Below, one piece after another: positions 22,968 through 39,950 of a stretch of 64,000 nt of DNA (positions within the stretch are counted from its first letter, which is position 1; every line of letters starts with the position of its first letter). The notes under the pieces are model-generated. The model ran no database searches and was not told where the DNA came from. It saw only the letters and a program-made list of their open reading frames with translations. The DNA comes from Adiantum capillus-veneris (lineage: Eukaryota; Streptophyta; Polypodiopsida; Polypodiales; Pteridaceae): contig CM043945.1 in assembly GCA_014529385.2 (NCBI GenBank), forward strand, positions 142,741,741-142,805,740. Direction: 5' to 3'. A program made the translations under genes and the position numbers.

Positions 22968-23394
22968 CGATGATTCACACCCAAGCCTGGTTAATTTCTC
23001 TCTCCTATTAATCCCTATGGCATTGGTGTTCTCAATAATCCCACTCCCTAAGCAACGTTTGGGCATGAGCATGCTCCACTACCCTTCGGTGATTAGGTAA
23101 GGAGGAACTCGCATTTAGCATCATTTTCTTGCACTAGCTTAACAGTTGAGCATTCTGGTGATCTTGCATTACTTTTAAATTCACATTATTGCCTTGTGTG
23201 AGTGTAGTTTTCTCTTTTATTGCGCTCATTTTCAGCCCACTTCATCATCATATAGCTTTCATTAAAGCCATCATCAATTTGTGTAACTAGTGTGTGTGCA
23301 AAGCCTTGTTGAGAGCTTTCAATTGAGCCCATCGATGCACATTTTGAGCTAAGCTTCATTAATTAATGCCTTGAATAAACTCCGGGCTTGTCAA

Positions 23395-23760
23395 GCTCTG
23401 ATACCACATGAGAGGATTAGGGACGACATTCAAGAGTGGAATCCATGCTAATTATATGATGATTAGAATGCTAATGGAGACTTGGACAAAGTGTAGACAC
23501 GGGAAAAATGGTAGATTAATTAGCTTGCAAAGAGTGTGTACATGGGATCCTTTTATAGCCTTGAGCTAAGCATTGTAATAGACATCACTGATTATGTCAC
23601 AAGCATTACCAACTAGGCTGCACACATGGATTCCACATAGGATACATAGGATATATCATGTGGCTTTAGTCCACTTAGATAGAATGGTGTGGAGAGGGTG
23701 TCCACAACGGTGTAAGAAAATCTCACACCTTTAAAATAATTACTATGAGATACATGTGCA
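23395..23760 (-). mobile_element. Copia-type LTR with minus-strand primer site (fossil)
   Basis: The minus strand reads TGGTATCAGAGC at 23406-23395, a perfect initiator-tRNA-Met primer site. The LTR should lie just to the right, at 23407 and above. No coding region is recognised on the left. It faces the plus-strand element that starts nearby. Confidence 0.5.
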
Positions 23761-24617
23761 TGTTGTTGGGGTAAAAGCATTGAGCCTTTGCCCGGGCCGG
23801 ATGTCCGGGTGTCCGCCGACCATTCGTCCGCCGTGTATACACACTCTTATTCTTTCATATACAAAGAATAAGGAGCTCCTCACTTATACACTTCCTAAGG
23901 TTTATCCACCCACACTCTCGTGCTTCTCCCCTTCCTTACATGCACCGCACCACGCATGCATGCATCAGCGCACACGTGCACTCACAAGTGGTATCAGAGC
24001 TGCAGTCTTTCGTCCCGCTTCTTGACGCACATGCGTAGGCTTCCCAACGAGCTCTTGACATCAACAATGGAGCTCGCTCATCGAGGGTGGTAGATCCGGC
24101 ACGAAGGAGTTGGATCGGAGGAGATCCGGGCGAATCATGGAGCTCCAAACTCCAGTGTGTGCAGCCCTTCCAAACCGAAGGTGAAATCTTGAAGGTACCT
24201 TGAGCACTTGAGCATCTCTGCAAGAAACATGGGAGAAAGGTTTGCAAAGCTTGAGGCAAGATATCAAGCAAAGTCAGGAAGCAGGTCCGTGCAACTTACA
24301 AGCAATCACACCTTGTGTGTAGAAAATTGAGCAGGACATGAGAGCATGTGAGCAAGGGGGATTTTGGGCAGTCACAGAAGAAAATCAAGCTTCAATGGGG
24401 CTGAAAAATTGGGTAGATGTCACGAACCAGGTAATTGAGAAACTTGGTGAAAATTGTGCAGTGTTGGCCAAGCCCTGCAAAATCAAAGCTCAACAATTGA
24501 AAGAGTTGGTGAGAGGCACCGAGCAGGACATAGCTTGGAGAGCTTGAAATCTAGCAAATTGGGCAAGCAATTAAGCAGTGTTACAGAGAGCTGGGCTTGC
24601 AAGGAGTGTGTTGAGTA

Positions 24618-24654
<37 letters not shown>
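24618..24654. repeat. (CA)n microsatellite
   Basis: Pure CA dinucleotides, within the leader of the copia remnant. Confidence 0.95.
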
Positions 24655-24656
<2 letters not shown>

Positions 24657-24926
24657 AAAGGAGTTTGGAAGGAGGCAAGCAAGGAGCACCGTTTAGAGCC
24701 CCCAACCCCGCTCGTTAGATACGCCATTGGCAGTCTGGCTTGCAGGCGTTTAGATAGTTTGTAGAGGATTGAAATGTTTTTTTTTAAACTTTGACTTAAT
24801 TGTGTGTACGGCCCTCTTCCCAAAAGGCCTCGACACCCACCCCCCCCCGCTCACACACACCCAAAAGAGGAGATAGAGAGCGAGCGAGTGATAGAACAAG
24901 ACTGATGAGAGAGATAGCGAGCGAGC

Positions 24927-25066
<140 letters not shown>

Positions 25067-26340
25067 CTTTGATGACCTTGACTTCAGCGATTTCCCTTCG
25101 GCTCAGACTACGACATTCCAATTGAGAGAGCTTCTCCCGGACGATTACTTTCTCAGCTTCAACATTCTTCTCGACATAGACGTCTGCTTCCGTTCGCTGT
25201 TAGAAGACGACATCGAGCATTTTCCTTGGCTTCAACATTGCAAGAGCAGCAGGGCTCTCCTCCGATGTAGCCTCTCTATCAGCTTCCGTCCTACGCTCAT
25301 TCCAGAGCAGATTTGTCTTTGATGCACATCCTCAAAACCCCAACATCCCGAGCTTGACATTGTATGAGACTGACAAGCGAGACCGGCACCAGCTCACCTC
25401 TAGACCCATTCGAACGGCCTGCCTTCGACATAGTCTCCACACCTCTTTCGACTTCGACGGTTTTACCCAGTTTCCGGCTTTGACATACAACACATTCAGC
25501 TTTGGGGGACCATTTCGGAGCGGGTTTTCCTTGAGCACGCTCAGCTCTTGGTAGGTGTTTTTAGTCGACATGTTTATTGACCGATGAGGTAGTGTATGCT
25601 AGTTTTCGAGCGGTTTTGCTCACAGGTTGCATAGTCTTTCTAGTGTGGATTATGCAGCACATGTAGTGCTCATGTACGACTGTGTGGGGCATTCCAGAGA
25701 GCATCTAGCACAATTTTGTACAGTTTTGTGCACATGAGGTTTTGACACATGCTAGAGCAGTGGCTTCATATGCCAGTGACGATGATGTCACATTTATCTC
25801 TAGCGTTCCTCCGGATTACATGTCTTTGAGTGAGACTTCTCCTTGTTGGTTGCTAGATGAGGATGCATTTTTCCACGTCACACCGCATCGTGATTGGTTT
25901 AGCACCTTCTCTAGTGAGAGATTTGGTTGTGTGCACCTGGCCGATGGTTCATCTTTCGACATAGAGGATACATGAGATGTTTGTTTGTCATTGCCCAATG
26001 GTGTATTGTACACGCTACAACATGTGCGCTACGTTCCTCAGCTAAGATAGAGCTTGATCTTAGTGAGTCAATTAGCAGATTTTGGTTGTAAGATACTACT
26101 TAGAGAGCGGTCTTTCCAGATGCATTGCGATTCGTTAGTGATTGACAGAGGAGCCCGCATCAGCTTGTATATCCTATGCATGTGTCTGAGGTTTGAGACA
26201 ACATAGTCTCGATTTTGTTGATGGAATGCTTTGAGTGAGAGAAGAGACGTGTCTCCTTCGTGGGTGAGCTCCACCATGCTCACGAGACATAGCATTTAGT
26301 TTTGCAGGACGTGGATATAGACTCTATAGAGACAAAGGTA

Positions 26341-28200
26341 ATCGGCACCACACTTGGCATGCTCATCGACCAAGGCATCGCCTAGCACTGGCATCTTTTC
26401 ACAGCGACCTCAACTAACAATATCATCGCGAGTTTTGTTTCCCATGTCAATGTTTTGCATGGTGCCACTTTCCTTCAAGCTACAAGTGTACGTGATTTCA
26501 TTTGGAGAGTTGTCCTCTCTTTGCATCAGCTGAAAATATACAAAAATCATCCAGCTCAGCAGTGTCGGCAAGTGACACCCATATTATTTCATCAACCCGG
26601 ACTTGGTCTGACGAGCCGTAAATTCCTTTAGACTTCTCAAGCTTCATAGAACGCATACAAACCCTGAGGTTGTAAAGTTTCCAGATGGCACACCGACCAA
26701 GACGATCGACTTGGCACTGAATTGGTCCCCGATGAATCTTTAACGGCCAATATCTTGGCAATTAGAACTCTGATCGCTGATCTGAAAAGACCGACGTGCT
26801 CCACAAAGTAAGCACTTTAGGTCCATGCATTCACTTCATTTCTGTCCCCTTACTTGCAGTTGCCCAATCCGGTACAGATCTACATCAACTTAAACTTAAA
26901 TGACATAACTTCCTCACCGCAGCTCTAATCGACGAGCCATAAAGACAGACCGGTAGAGCACTTCAAGCACTGCAATTCAAGACCATAACCTCCCATGTGT
27001 AATAACTTCAAGCATACTCCTTTTTAGCATCATTAAGACATCTGTTGGTCCTTTAAAGCCGCATCTGGCATACACTAATCGTAAAACTAGCTTGTTAACA
27101 GGCCCTGAACACTGATCATTAATCAGGTAAGCTTCAATTAAGCTCAATGTGCATCTTTATAGTATCTTTCTTAGCATGGGAGCGGATATGCAAGACATCA
27201 CGATCCATGTATCCCTTGTGAAAATCTGTTATAATCTGAGTGCAATTTGATGGAAGAGGTCAGTGATTGTGATATATGTCAAAATTTTAATGTTTGTTTG
27301 TATAAAGTGAGTCACATGCCAAAGTTCAACAAATTTAGAGTGTAAGTGACAGAATTTGTGATTATGAGAAAAGTCTTGGTGTTGAAAAAGATAGTGAACT
27401 TAGTGTATCTCAATGAATGCAAAATATGCTTGAAAAGTGGGCCGAATTTTCTAGAAGGTCTGAGAGGTCCAAACAAACTCCAAAAGTGGTGAAAATCAAC
27501 AGACAACTAGGATTGAAGCTTTATTCCAACTCTCAATCATCACATGGGAAAAATCTCAAATAGAACAGTCACTCGGAGAGATCAAAGATGTCACCAAAAA
27601 CCAAATATGGCAAAGTCAGACCAAATTGGGCCATAAACTGGAAATTGGAAGAACTTGTCCAAATCTAAAAAGGTTTCACTTGTGTATTAGGATAGGCTAT
27701 AGGAACATGTGCACCAAGTTTCACTTCAAAAGGCTATCAAACATGTCGCGATCCATGTCTCTTTTTCAGCTTTCCCAGCCAGAACCATACCAACAGGTCA
27801 TACTTGTCAACAAAAGACTAGCCCTAAAGTTTCAAGCCATTTGGATTTCAAAACCCTAGCCAAAGTGCCAAATTTCTCTAGGTCTGTGGAAAATTTCCAA
27901 GCTTTGGCATAAACCTCTAACCAGTGATCCAAATTCAAAAACATTTGAACCATAACAGCCCCATAACATGCTTAATCTGACGGTGTCATCATCAAAAGTC
28001 CAAAATGTGTTCCAACATGGATCTCAATCTATGTACATCTGACCCAAATATGACTTGTGACCACATGACCTAGTGCTTGTAGTTGTCCTAGATGCACTGG
28101 TGAAATTTGGTCAAGTTTGGACTTGTTTTGATGCTCATTCTTCATTTTATGGTCAAGTTTGCATTTTTTCAACTTTTTTGACGACCTTTTGACACATTTC
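26341..28200. other. No gene recognised
   Basis: Short frames only. The last 600 bp has an even, AT-rich character and leads into the decayed coding region that follows, so it could be its leader. Confidence 0.5.
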
Positions 28201-31200
28201 AAAAGCTAATCATTTGATTTTCTAGTACCAGAATGTCGTGCAGAAGGGCCTAGAAGGATTTGGAGGCTCACCATATGAAGTAATCAACATCTCGTCCAAT
28301 GAGAGAGCACGCATCTCTGAAGAAGAGTTGGTAAAAATACCAGCTAATGTGTTCATCATCAAGTTCCAAGGTGCCGATGGAACCAAAGTAAAGGCGACAA
28401 TATTCCCTAAAGAGTTGTGGACACTACACGAGCAGATGGAGGTAATAGAGGATCTAGGTGCTTGCAATTAGATACCTTTTTCCGACTCCCACCTTGGGGG
28501 AAAACCTTCCAAAGAGCCCATGAGCTGATGATCTCAATCCAATATAACGAAGAAGCAACCTTAATCGACAAGGATGGAGCCATAGTTAAAGTGCGGATAA
28601 TAGATGAGCTAATCAACCAAGCCCTACACATACCAGTAGGCAATCACAATCTTCTTCACAAGACCAAATCAATTGACAACGACAAGGCTTTCATTAAGTA
28701 GCAAGGACACAAGTTTACTTATAAGGATTTGATCTACACAGAGACGTGGCTACCTTTGAGGCTCATCTCTTAGCACTTATAGGTTCAAAAGCCACCAAGA
28801 TACACAGGGTCCAATCTACAAATTGCAGTGGTGATGGCCATGGGTTGGCAGAGCAAAGAGTGGTTAGGTGATATCGGCAATTACATCCTGGAAAATTTGG
28901 TAGAAGCTAATCTAAAGGGCAATGACTGCAATAAAACCTACATGAATGCGGCCTAGTTTTGACATAGATTTCCTACCAAGCATTGGGAATGGTAGATCAA
29001 CTACCACCTGTGGAGTTCTAGCTTGATCTATCGCACAAGTCCAAGCACTCCATCAAAGCAGTAGGAAGATCCTCTTCCACTCCATCCAAAAGAAGGACAA
29101 GAGGACAAAGATCTAAAGCCAAAATCACTAATAGTGAAGCATCTGAATCTGATATACAGCTCAGCGGAGAGATCAAGCCAAAGAATCGAGGCACCCCTTC
29201 AGAGATCTAGTCAAGAGGTGAAGAGGAGGACGAAGGTGACGTTACAATCCCTGTAGTCCAAATCAAATCCAAACCGGCCGAACATATACAAATAACAAAA
29301 ACCCAAAGATCCATGGAAGAAGCTTAGCGGTTGCGGACAGAGAGACTACAAAAGATGGCCGAAGAAAAGAGAAAGGTAGATGAAGCAGGCTCTAACGCTG
29401 ATGATGAAGATGAGGTGGAGCTCAACAAGAATTTAGAACAAAGGAAATTTGAGCAAATACAAAAGATCAAACAATATAGAAGGAGAAAAGCGGTCGAGGA
29501 AGTGGAGCTTGCCGACACCTTTCGGCAACACATCCATAAAGTGCTCAAGAGAAAGGCTAAGCAGCAAGCAGAAGAAAGACTCCAAAAAGAAAAAAGTAGA
29601 TGATCTGGAGTCGTTGATGGACTCCCCCAGGGACCAAGGCACAACAAATGAAGAACCGACAAGGCAAGAGATATTGGATGAAACACAAGATGCTCACATT
29701 GAGACCGATTAGCGGTTTTCACACAAGCTGACAACACCACTGCCTGTTGAAGAAGACAAAGATGAATCGAGTGAGAAAAATGCCGAACAAGAGCAATCTT
29801 CACCCGAGCCAAGTAACTTTGAAGGAGACAAAGATGGCCAATAGGAGCCAGACACCACTCTTGAGAATCAAGAGAAGAATGAAGCTGTAAAGACTGATGA
29901 AAGCCAACCAAAAGAAAGAGACCAAGGTAAAGCACAGGATCAACAAGAGAATAAAGAGTTGGAGATTGGGACCTCTTGACAACATATAAATCAAGAAAAA
30001 GGCCCAGTATCACCGCACTCAAGAGCCATTATTGAAGATGCTAACGAGACAATACAAGATTTTGATCTAGAAGATCACTTAGAAGCAATAAAGCTTCAAT
30101 TCAAATTCCAGAGAGCGATATCCCAACTCAAGGACCTAGATGCTCAAGACACTAAGAAGGAGGCAAATGTGGCAAAGGCAGAGAATGCAAGGTTGCAAAT
30201 GCAAATACAAGGCCTCCAAGAAGACACAAAGAACTTGCAAGAAGGATTGGAACGAGATACAAGAGAAGCAGAAGGATCCTTCTGTGACCTACAAGCCCAC
30301 ATTGCAGAGAATAGTCAAATTGCAAGTGGAGCAACAGAGACTTGAAGAGGAGCTAGAGAAGGAGCAACATCGGAATTCAAAGCTAAGTGACTCATTTGAT
30401 GTCATAAATCATACTCTCTCCAAGCTCTTGGCAATGCAATACACAATTGCTCTAGCCTCTACCTCATAGGCACCGGTTGCAGTTCTTGAGGAGCTGAACA
30501 CTGTCAAAGCAGAGTTGGCTCAAGCAAAGTATGACAGACAAATAATGACAGTTGGCCATATGGACATATACACTCAAAAAGACTAGGAGATCCAAACCTT
30601 GAAGGAACAGCTAGCTAAAGCACAAGATGACTTAGCTATCCAAGCTAAAAAGACACACAGGAGATACAAAGAAAAGATATGGCAATCAGTGCCTTGCAAG
30701 AAAAGGTAGTGATACCATCTCAACTAGCACCATATGTCAAGACCACACGGGTAGACCTAACCCTAGTAGATCTACCAAGTACATCTACTGAGGGTGGGTT
30801 ACATGATTTTGAAGCCACAAAGGAGCTCACAGATACTAGAGAAGAAATCAAAAGGTGGATAGCTGAAATTCCAAACCCATCTCACAAGGAGTACATGTAG
30901 TATGAGCTTAAGGTCTTGGAATTTCTTGCTTTGTTAATTTGATCAAATCTGACGAGATGGTCAAAAATTTTGGCCATGAAATGATCCCCTTGTTGCTGAT
31001 GAAGCAAGAAGCCCTCTTATGGAAAAGAAAGCTCCTATCGGCACTAGCCAACAAGAAGGGAGATTATAGAGATGTACCAATCTCAACAAATCAACTGTTG
31101 GTTATTTTAATAAATCAACCCCTATGGCACAGGAAGTGGTTCAAAAAGTGACCATAGGACGAAACGACATATCGCAGTGCAGCGTAGCATCTCAGGATCG

Positions 31201-32365
31201 ACCCAACTTTTTGCCCAATCAATAGAAGGCAATCCTGGGACAACTATGATATTTGGCAAAGTAGAAGACCCTCAATGTTGAACTACCCAGTTCTATCAAA
31301 ACCAATCAACAACTACGTGCCAACCGAGTCCTACATGGTACACACTTTACAGGCGATGGTGCAGCCAAAGTGTGTCAACCATAGAAGATGGCACCAACAA
31401 GAATGTGTATGCTGATAGGTGCAAGCTAGGTGTGAAGGTCCTGGGCATGCAGATGATAACAGAGATGTATGCTTGATGCAATTTTCTAGGCCAAAAGGGC
31501 TCCAAAGTGGGCCAAGTGGGATGGAAGTTCTAGGTGTCCAAAGGGGCAAGGTATTGCTTTGGAATGTGGTTGTCTAGATGCTTTACAAGTCGATCTAGAT
31601 GGCTCCTCATGGAGCTACAGTGTGAAAGTTACGGTTGTCTAAATTGGAAGGTTTGCAGGTCCTTGACGGACAGGGCATGTGGAGACAGATGGCCAAAGCT
31701 GACGTGAGTGGATAGGGCTAAAGTGCTCGAGTTTGGAGCATGCTAGTCCTTTTGGATCATTAATCGGAGCTCAAATGAGAAAGTTATGGTGAATTTAAAT
31801 TTTTAGGGGGGACAGGTATGTGGCAAGTTGATTGCATTGGTAGACGTGCCATCTGGTGGTTTTTTGGCTCAACCAGGTTTCAAAAGGTAGTGGGCACTAT
31901 GTGAGGTTGATTGGATTTGACGGCTTGTTAAATAGAGGTATGGTGACTTGATATGCTAAGTGGAAGTCGACGTCAGCCAATAGGGTGATCTAAGATGATT
32001 CTTTCCATTTTTTACGGCCTTGATTGGAGGGCTCGAAGAATTCTAAAGGCGACGAGGATTGGAGCCCTCGATTGGAGGGCTCAGAGAAGTCTGAAGGCGA
32101 CGAGGATTGTGTGGTTCGGAGTCGACATTGTGGAAATCTAGCATGGCTTTGTGGCTCAAAGGTCGGGTCAATGAGGAGAGAATGGTGGCTTTCCTAAAGT
32201 GGGGGAAAAAATTGGTTTTTGGAAGGTCTTTTTGGATGTTTTTGAGCCACCCCACCAGGCAAGGGCAGACAGCCACGTGGCTTGCCATAATCCCACATAT
32301 GGACACGTGAAGGTGAAGGGAAGGCTTTATAGGCTGGAACGTGCCCTCATATGGGTAGCATATTG

Positions 32366-32488
<123 letters not shown>

Positions 32489-33092
32489 CTCAAGGAGCTT
32501 AGCCAGTGGCGGCACGACGACGGCTACCATTGCCCACAGAGGATGAACGGTGGCTAGTTGGGTTGATGATGTGGCATCTATGGGGCTTGATTCCACGGCC
32601 CTACGGGCCCCAATATTTTTGAAGGGAAAGCTACAGGGGGGGACCCCCACTAGCGCTAGTGCTAGTGCTAAAGGTGACGGGGGGAGGGGCTTCCCACCGT
32701 GTAGTAAAGTGAAGGAGGAGTTGACATGGCTTTCAAGAGGCAGATTTACATTCAAAGTTTCTAAATTTAGCGAACAAATGTTAGGTGCTCCCCGACTTGC
32801 TAAAAGTGGACTGGAGGCTCTTTAAAACCATTTTTAAATTTTAGGGGTCTTTTCTCAGACCAAGGAGGGTCTTTGGAGGCTGCTCTCACAAATGTGTGTG
32901 CTCGTGGAGCTTTTTGTGAGCATGTTACTTTGCCAAGACGGCCTTGGATTGACGCTCGCATTGTTGTACAGAGTTTGTGGTGTTGAGTGAAGCTTGGATG
33001 TGACTATCCCCCCACGCCCCTTTTTTTGTTGTGTCTGTGTGTGTGTGTGTCATTGCCGATGGATGTGTGTGCCCGCAGATCGCTCTATGTGT

Positions 33093-33274
<182 letters not shown>

Positions 33275-34038
33275 TTTTTGTGTGCATCAATGGTTTGTGC
33301 ATGCAATGGAGGTTGTGCGGATGTTGTGAGTGCATGTATGTTTGGTCTTGGTGAGCGCATTGGAGCATCGATTCATATACAAAGGGTAATTTTATGGTGC
33401 AAGTGTGTTGTTCGAAGGTGTTTTTCAAGAGGACATGGGTGCTGTGAATTCCCTGGCTATAGAGAAGCATTTTTTGTGTGTGCTAGGTGTGTCCCCATTT
33501 CCTTTCTCTAGTGGTGATCACACAAATGGGGGATGTCCCCGATCTCACATGCCAGGTGCTGGTGAAGATAGCAAAGATGATCATAACTTGGATCATCGCA
33601 TTTGAAGATATTGAAGCATCAGAACAGTCGTGGCAAGTGTTCCTTGAAGGCACAAAGGGCATCGCTTGGAACCTGGAGAAAAATTTTCCAAACAAGAAGA
33701 TCGTCATGGGAATGTACACCAGGTCATGTTTTTGCCCTCACATTACATGCAAACATTCAAAGAGGCATTCATGAACGGGTTCTTCGAGATGGACTCCACC
33801 ATCTTTAACCCCATGAAAAAGAATCTATTGGCTTGCCATATCGCCTGTCAGAGTGCAATCCTCAATAATCCTTTCAAAGATATAGCAATCCAAGCTGACA
33901 TGGTGGCCAGGGCACAAAAGTTCAGAAGGATCACCAAAACCCTAGAAAAGAGCACATTTGACTATTAAAGACAGAGCTGCAGACAAAGTTGAAAGACCAA
34001 GCTTGCACAAGGATGTGCAACAAGTAGGAAGGGGGGAA

Positions 34039-34600
34039 TGTTAGCAGATGGAACAAACGGCCAACCTCCTAGTCGGGACACCTCTTCTCACAAGCCATCA
34101 TTTTTGTACTCCTAATTTTTTTTCGAGAAAACTTTGTAAATATGAGAAACTCTGATTATTAAGCCGAATGAATACTGAGCCATACTTTTGTAAAATCTAA
34201 ATTGTAATGCCCGATTCTGAGTTTTGAGCCTTGTAAGCCAGCCACTAGCCAAAAGAGCCCTAGGTATAAGCTCAATTTTTTGAGTTTAAACACAACCTTT
34301 GTATCTTTATCTAAAGTTTTGGGAGCTTTTGAGCGTACAACTAAGAGCGACTATTGTCAAGCAACTTGTAATCAAATTTTCTCAAGCTCTGGTCATTCAA
34401 ATTTGTTTTTGACAATTGCATTGTGTTTGTTGTCTTGTAATCCAACTTGTAATTATTTTTTCTCAAGCTCTAGTGTCGTGTAGCTCAGCTTCCATGATAA
34501 GAAAAAGAGCAGAAGGTGCACATTGTGCATAATTGAAGTCTACATGATTATTGACCAGTGATCAGGGCTTGGTAACAAGCTAGCTTAATGACTAAATGTA
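34039..34600 (+). repeat. 3' LTR start after the unknown coding region (fossil)
   Basis: TGTTAGCAGATGG follows the purine tract AGGAAGGGGGGAA directly. The segment contains two related blocks (TAATCAAATTTTCTCAAGCT and TTGTAATTATTTTTTCTCAA). The LTR's own end was not identified; it is abutted by LTR-like copy 2. Confidence 0.5.
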
Positions 34601-34639
34601 TGCCATATGCCACTTTAAAGGGCAAAAAATTATCTTGGT

Positions 34640-36480
<1,841 letters not shown>

Positions 36481-36489
36481 TTTTTTGTG

Positions 36490-37837
36490 AAAAAAGATGT
36501 CTACATCGCAAGAGGCATACATGCAATAAATGATGCAGCAATTTGCAACATAAAACTAGTCAACCATTGCCTTCTTAACTTGGGATTCAATGCAAGCAAT
36601 TGTCTAAAGGTGATATTAGCCTTTTGGTTGTGAACATCACTCACCAGATTATAGTTGGGATGACCTCGCCCTAGTTGAAAATCTGTCTACTTGATCTACC
36701 ATCATCGTCTTCTCTTGCTTGACTCTGGCTGCTCTTTACTCTTGTTCACTTTCTCTTTGCCTTTCCTAGCCCTGACCTCCCACTCTGTTTTGGTCTCCCT
36801 TTTGCCTCTTGCTCTTTTGTTGGCTATAACATCATCTTCCTGCCAGTCAACTCAATAATGTTAACCCTTTGCACTTCATCATTACCTGGTGGAGCCGGTG
36901 GGGCCTGATTTTCAATTGCCTGTTGCTCCCTTTGACCATTAGATTGTGATTGTCCTCAGCCTCGACCAAATAGAGGTACATGCCACCTCTCTCCCTCGGT
37001 GGATGAGGGCAATCCGGAGCATAACGGCCCTCCTCTTCGCAATTGTAACATCTTCCAGGCAACTGCCTTGCCCTGCCTCTTCCAGCCCTCTAATGTGCTC
37101 TGTCCATAACACTTAAAACGTAGCTCTTGCATTTGCCCACTCAAATCTTGAACAGTACGTACCCATTGTTGAGGAATTTCCGCCACCCCTCGATTTGCAT
37201 GGTTCTTTGCTTGGACTTCTTCTCCCAGACTTATGGCAGGATTAGGAACCATCAACTTGTACACTAATGCACCTTGCTCGATTTTCTTGCTTTTTGTTCT
37301 TGCAATAGGAACCGCCCCGTTGTAGTTATTTGGGCTCTCGAAATCCACCTTTTCCCGAACCTTTGGATGTAGGCATACCATGAATTTTTCCAGTTTAAAA
37401 TTCTCACCACCGTTAGCCAATTGCATGGCTACTGCAAAGTCCCTCCAACATGCTTCAAAATGGTTGAGGAAAACTCCAAATTTCTCCTTCACATCCTGCT
37501 TCAAATTCTTCAATCTCACATCTAAATCAACAGGTGATACCTCTTTAAGAAAGTCCTGCAGAAATTGGATCCAAAAAGCCGACCACATGAACCTTAGTTA
37601 GCCTTCCAAAGCATCGAGCCACATCTTTGCTCTCCCTCGCATCAGTAGTGGAATCATATGCATCTTGTTATCCTTGATAGGCATATGAAAAGACAACATA
37701 TACAGCTCGAAGTTGGCCACCAACTCTTCCGGATCTTCTTCTCCAGTGAAAATTGGACCATAACCTCTTGCTACCATCTCTTCTTGATGAAAAACCGCTA
37801 CTCTCTTTTGATCAAATCCAAAGAGGCATCATATGCT
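36490..37837 (-). mobile_element. Ty3/gypsy gag remnant (fossil)
   Basis: Minus-strand frames read a gag: MVARGYGPIFTGEEDPEELV, then PLLMRGRAKMWLDAL, then FLKEVSPVDLDVRLKNLK. A degenerate CCHC-like knuckle (CYNCEEEGRYAPDC) is at about 37.05 kb, and a pre-protease-like block (QLLALNPKLRRQWL) at about 36.6 kb. The order and primer site mark it as the 5' part of an LTR element whose pol is missing here. It has several breaks. Confidence 0.65.
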
Positions 37838-39950
37838 CCTCAGTGGGGGCACCAAAAGATGGATAGGGGGAAAGGGGAACACACCCGACACACAAACAAC
37901 ACACCTCTCTATAGCCCAAGATAATCATTGCACCCCTAACCACCAGAGTTCACCTTCAAAAACTCAATAATCTAATCTTGCATGCAAGCCACTATTTGCA
38001 CACAACTACACACGCACGCACACATTGTGATATCACAAACACCACCAATCACACGCACATACACATTGTGATATCACAAACACCACCAATCACACTATAC
38101 AGCCCGATTCATTGCCTTCATTCACCACACACACCACCTCTCTCAATCCATTTGTGTACAACATACCATCGGGTGGGCGCAACTGCCAACACACGCTCGA
38201 AAACACACGCACACAAGCAAAGAAGAGAAGGGGGAAGGGGAAAATCGACCCAAACTGCTAGTAATCATGGTTTAACTCATGAAAACACCATGTACAACAT
38301 AGCTCCAAGTCGACACACTCGACAAGCACAAAACAACCAATCTGTAGCCCTCTAGCTTCACACACCACATGGCTCCTCCCCCATATGAGCAAAAGGCTTA
38401 CCCTAGAGCTCCTCTCTGAGCTTTCCCAAAAAACCTCTCCTTAAGAGATGTCCAACCTTCCAAAGGAATTTTTTTTCTGGCCCGTCTTGCTTCACTTGAG
38501 CCTTTTTTTATAATCTTCTCTCTTCCACACACTTGGCATCCCCATTTAGGCACCCTTTGCATGCTCGCCACATCGGACCCTTAACTGTATGTAGATAACA
38601 TCCCTTAGCCACCAACTCGGCCTCTCTCCCTCACACTTTGCACATGATGCACCTCTTAGAGCCCGAGGGAACAGTCATGGTGTCGTGACTGTCCTGTGGG
38701 ACTCCTCTTCAATAAAAAGGTTTGGTGCCGTTTTAGGCACGCAGGAACGAGCCCGTCAACAACTACCATGTCATCACAGGACAGCGTCATCAATGGCCGG
38801 TAGCAACCGACGCGACATTAGCGAGAAGAACCAATGCCTAGCATCACCACCGCCTCCCTCACATGCCCCGCCTGTGCAGGGCCAGCAACGCCAGACCATA
38901 GCCAAAGCTCGTGAGAGGCCTCTCTGCTCGATGCTCAAATGGAGCACCCATTGTAGTATACATACCCCTCGTTGCTTGTTGCCAAATCCGCATATGGGAT
39001 GAACCCAAGGTCACGTGGCAGTCCAGGGTGAGGTGCCCCTCGAAACTCCTCCACAAAAACCCCTAAAGTATAAAACAAAATCATGCTTTCCCCCTTCCCT
39101 TCAAGCACTTACAATTTACTGCCTAATGATCCGACCTCCTAGCCGTCAAATCCAACTCAAACCTGGCATATTTGACTTCAACTTTACCGCTCCTCTCTAC
39201 CTTCGGGCCTCCGTATGGCCTCAAACCGAGCACCCCAACTTGGCAAAAAGACACCACACTTCTCTCAATGGCCACCAACTGTTAACTTCCACCGGCCATA
39301 ACTTTGTGCTCCTAGCTCCGATAGACATGCAATCTTCTCTTGTTAGCTCCACATAGTACCCACTTCCTCCATAAACTTTGTCCAGCTCCAAAAAACACTT
39401 GCAGTCACTTTCTCCAAGGCAGTCAAGCCGGCTCAGAACCGGCCCCCCAGTAAAACTTCATCTTGCAATATCTTGCACTCCAAAACTCAAATTGCCGATC
39501 TAAAAATACCAACAACCTCCATAAATTAAGCCCTACACATCCAGCAACCAAAACTGGCCCTGACCACCTGGCATCACATGCCCCATCCGTCTCAAATCTG
39601 CAATACACTCCAACTTTGATCAGTGATATCTTTCATCCTGTAACTCCGTTTGAGGAGCCGTGTGGACCAGCTCGTTCAACACTTCAAGCTCTACATTCTC
39701 AAGCCAAAAACCTACGCTTTGGACACCTTCACGTATTACCCTATCTAGACCACTTTGAAGCCCTTCTTGGCCTATAAACCACATTAGCCATACACATCCG
39801 CTGCTACCTGTTTGCCTAGGATCTTTGTAGCTGCTCCATCACTTTGGCAATCCCTTGAGAGCCTGTATAGCCCTGCTTTACACTCTTTGTAGCACCGAAC
39901 AGATTTGGTTGCACCAACTCCTGTAAGTAGTCATTGTAAGATTGTGTATC
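37838..39950 (-). repeat. 5' LTR of the gag remnant, with primer site; LTR-like copy 3
   Basis: Minus-strand TGGTGCCCCCACTG (37854-37841) resembles the TGGCGCCCACCGTGGGG-type primer site of many plant Ty3/gypsy elements and lies just upstream of gag. The LTR body to the right shares the ATGGCTCCTCA block (here near 39.65 kb, reverse strand) with copies 1 and 2. It also holds CA-rich stretches near 38.0-38.1 kb. Confidence 0.5.

Noticed and set aside
29324-30022. A 232-codon minus-strand ORF rich in Leu and Ser
   Set aside because: It is the antisense shadow of the Lys/Glu-rich coding register on the plus strand.
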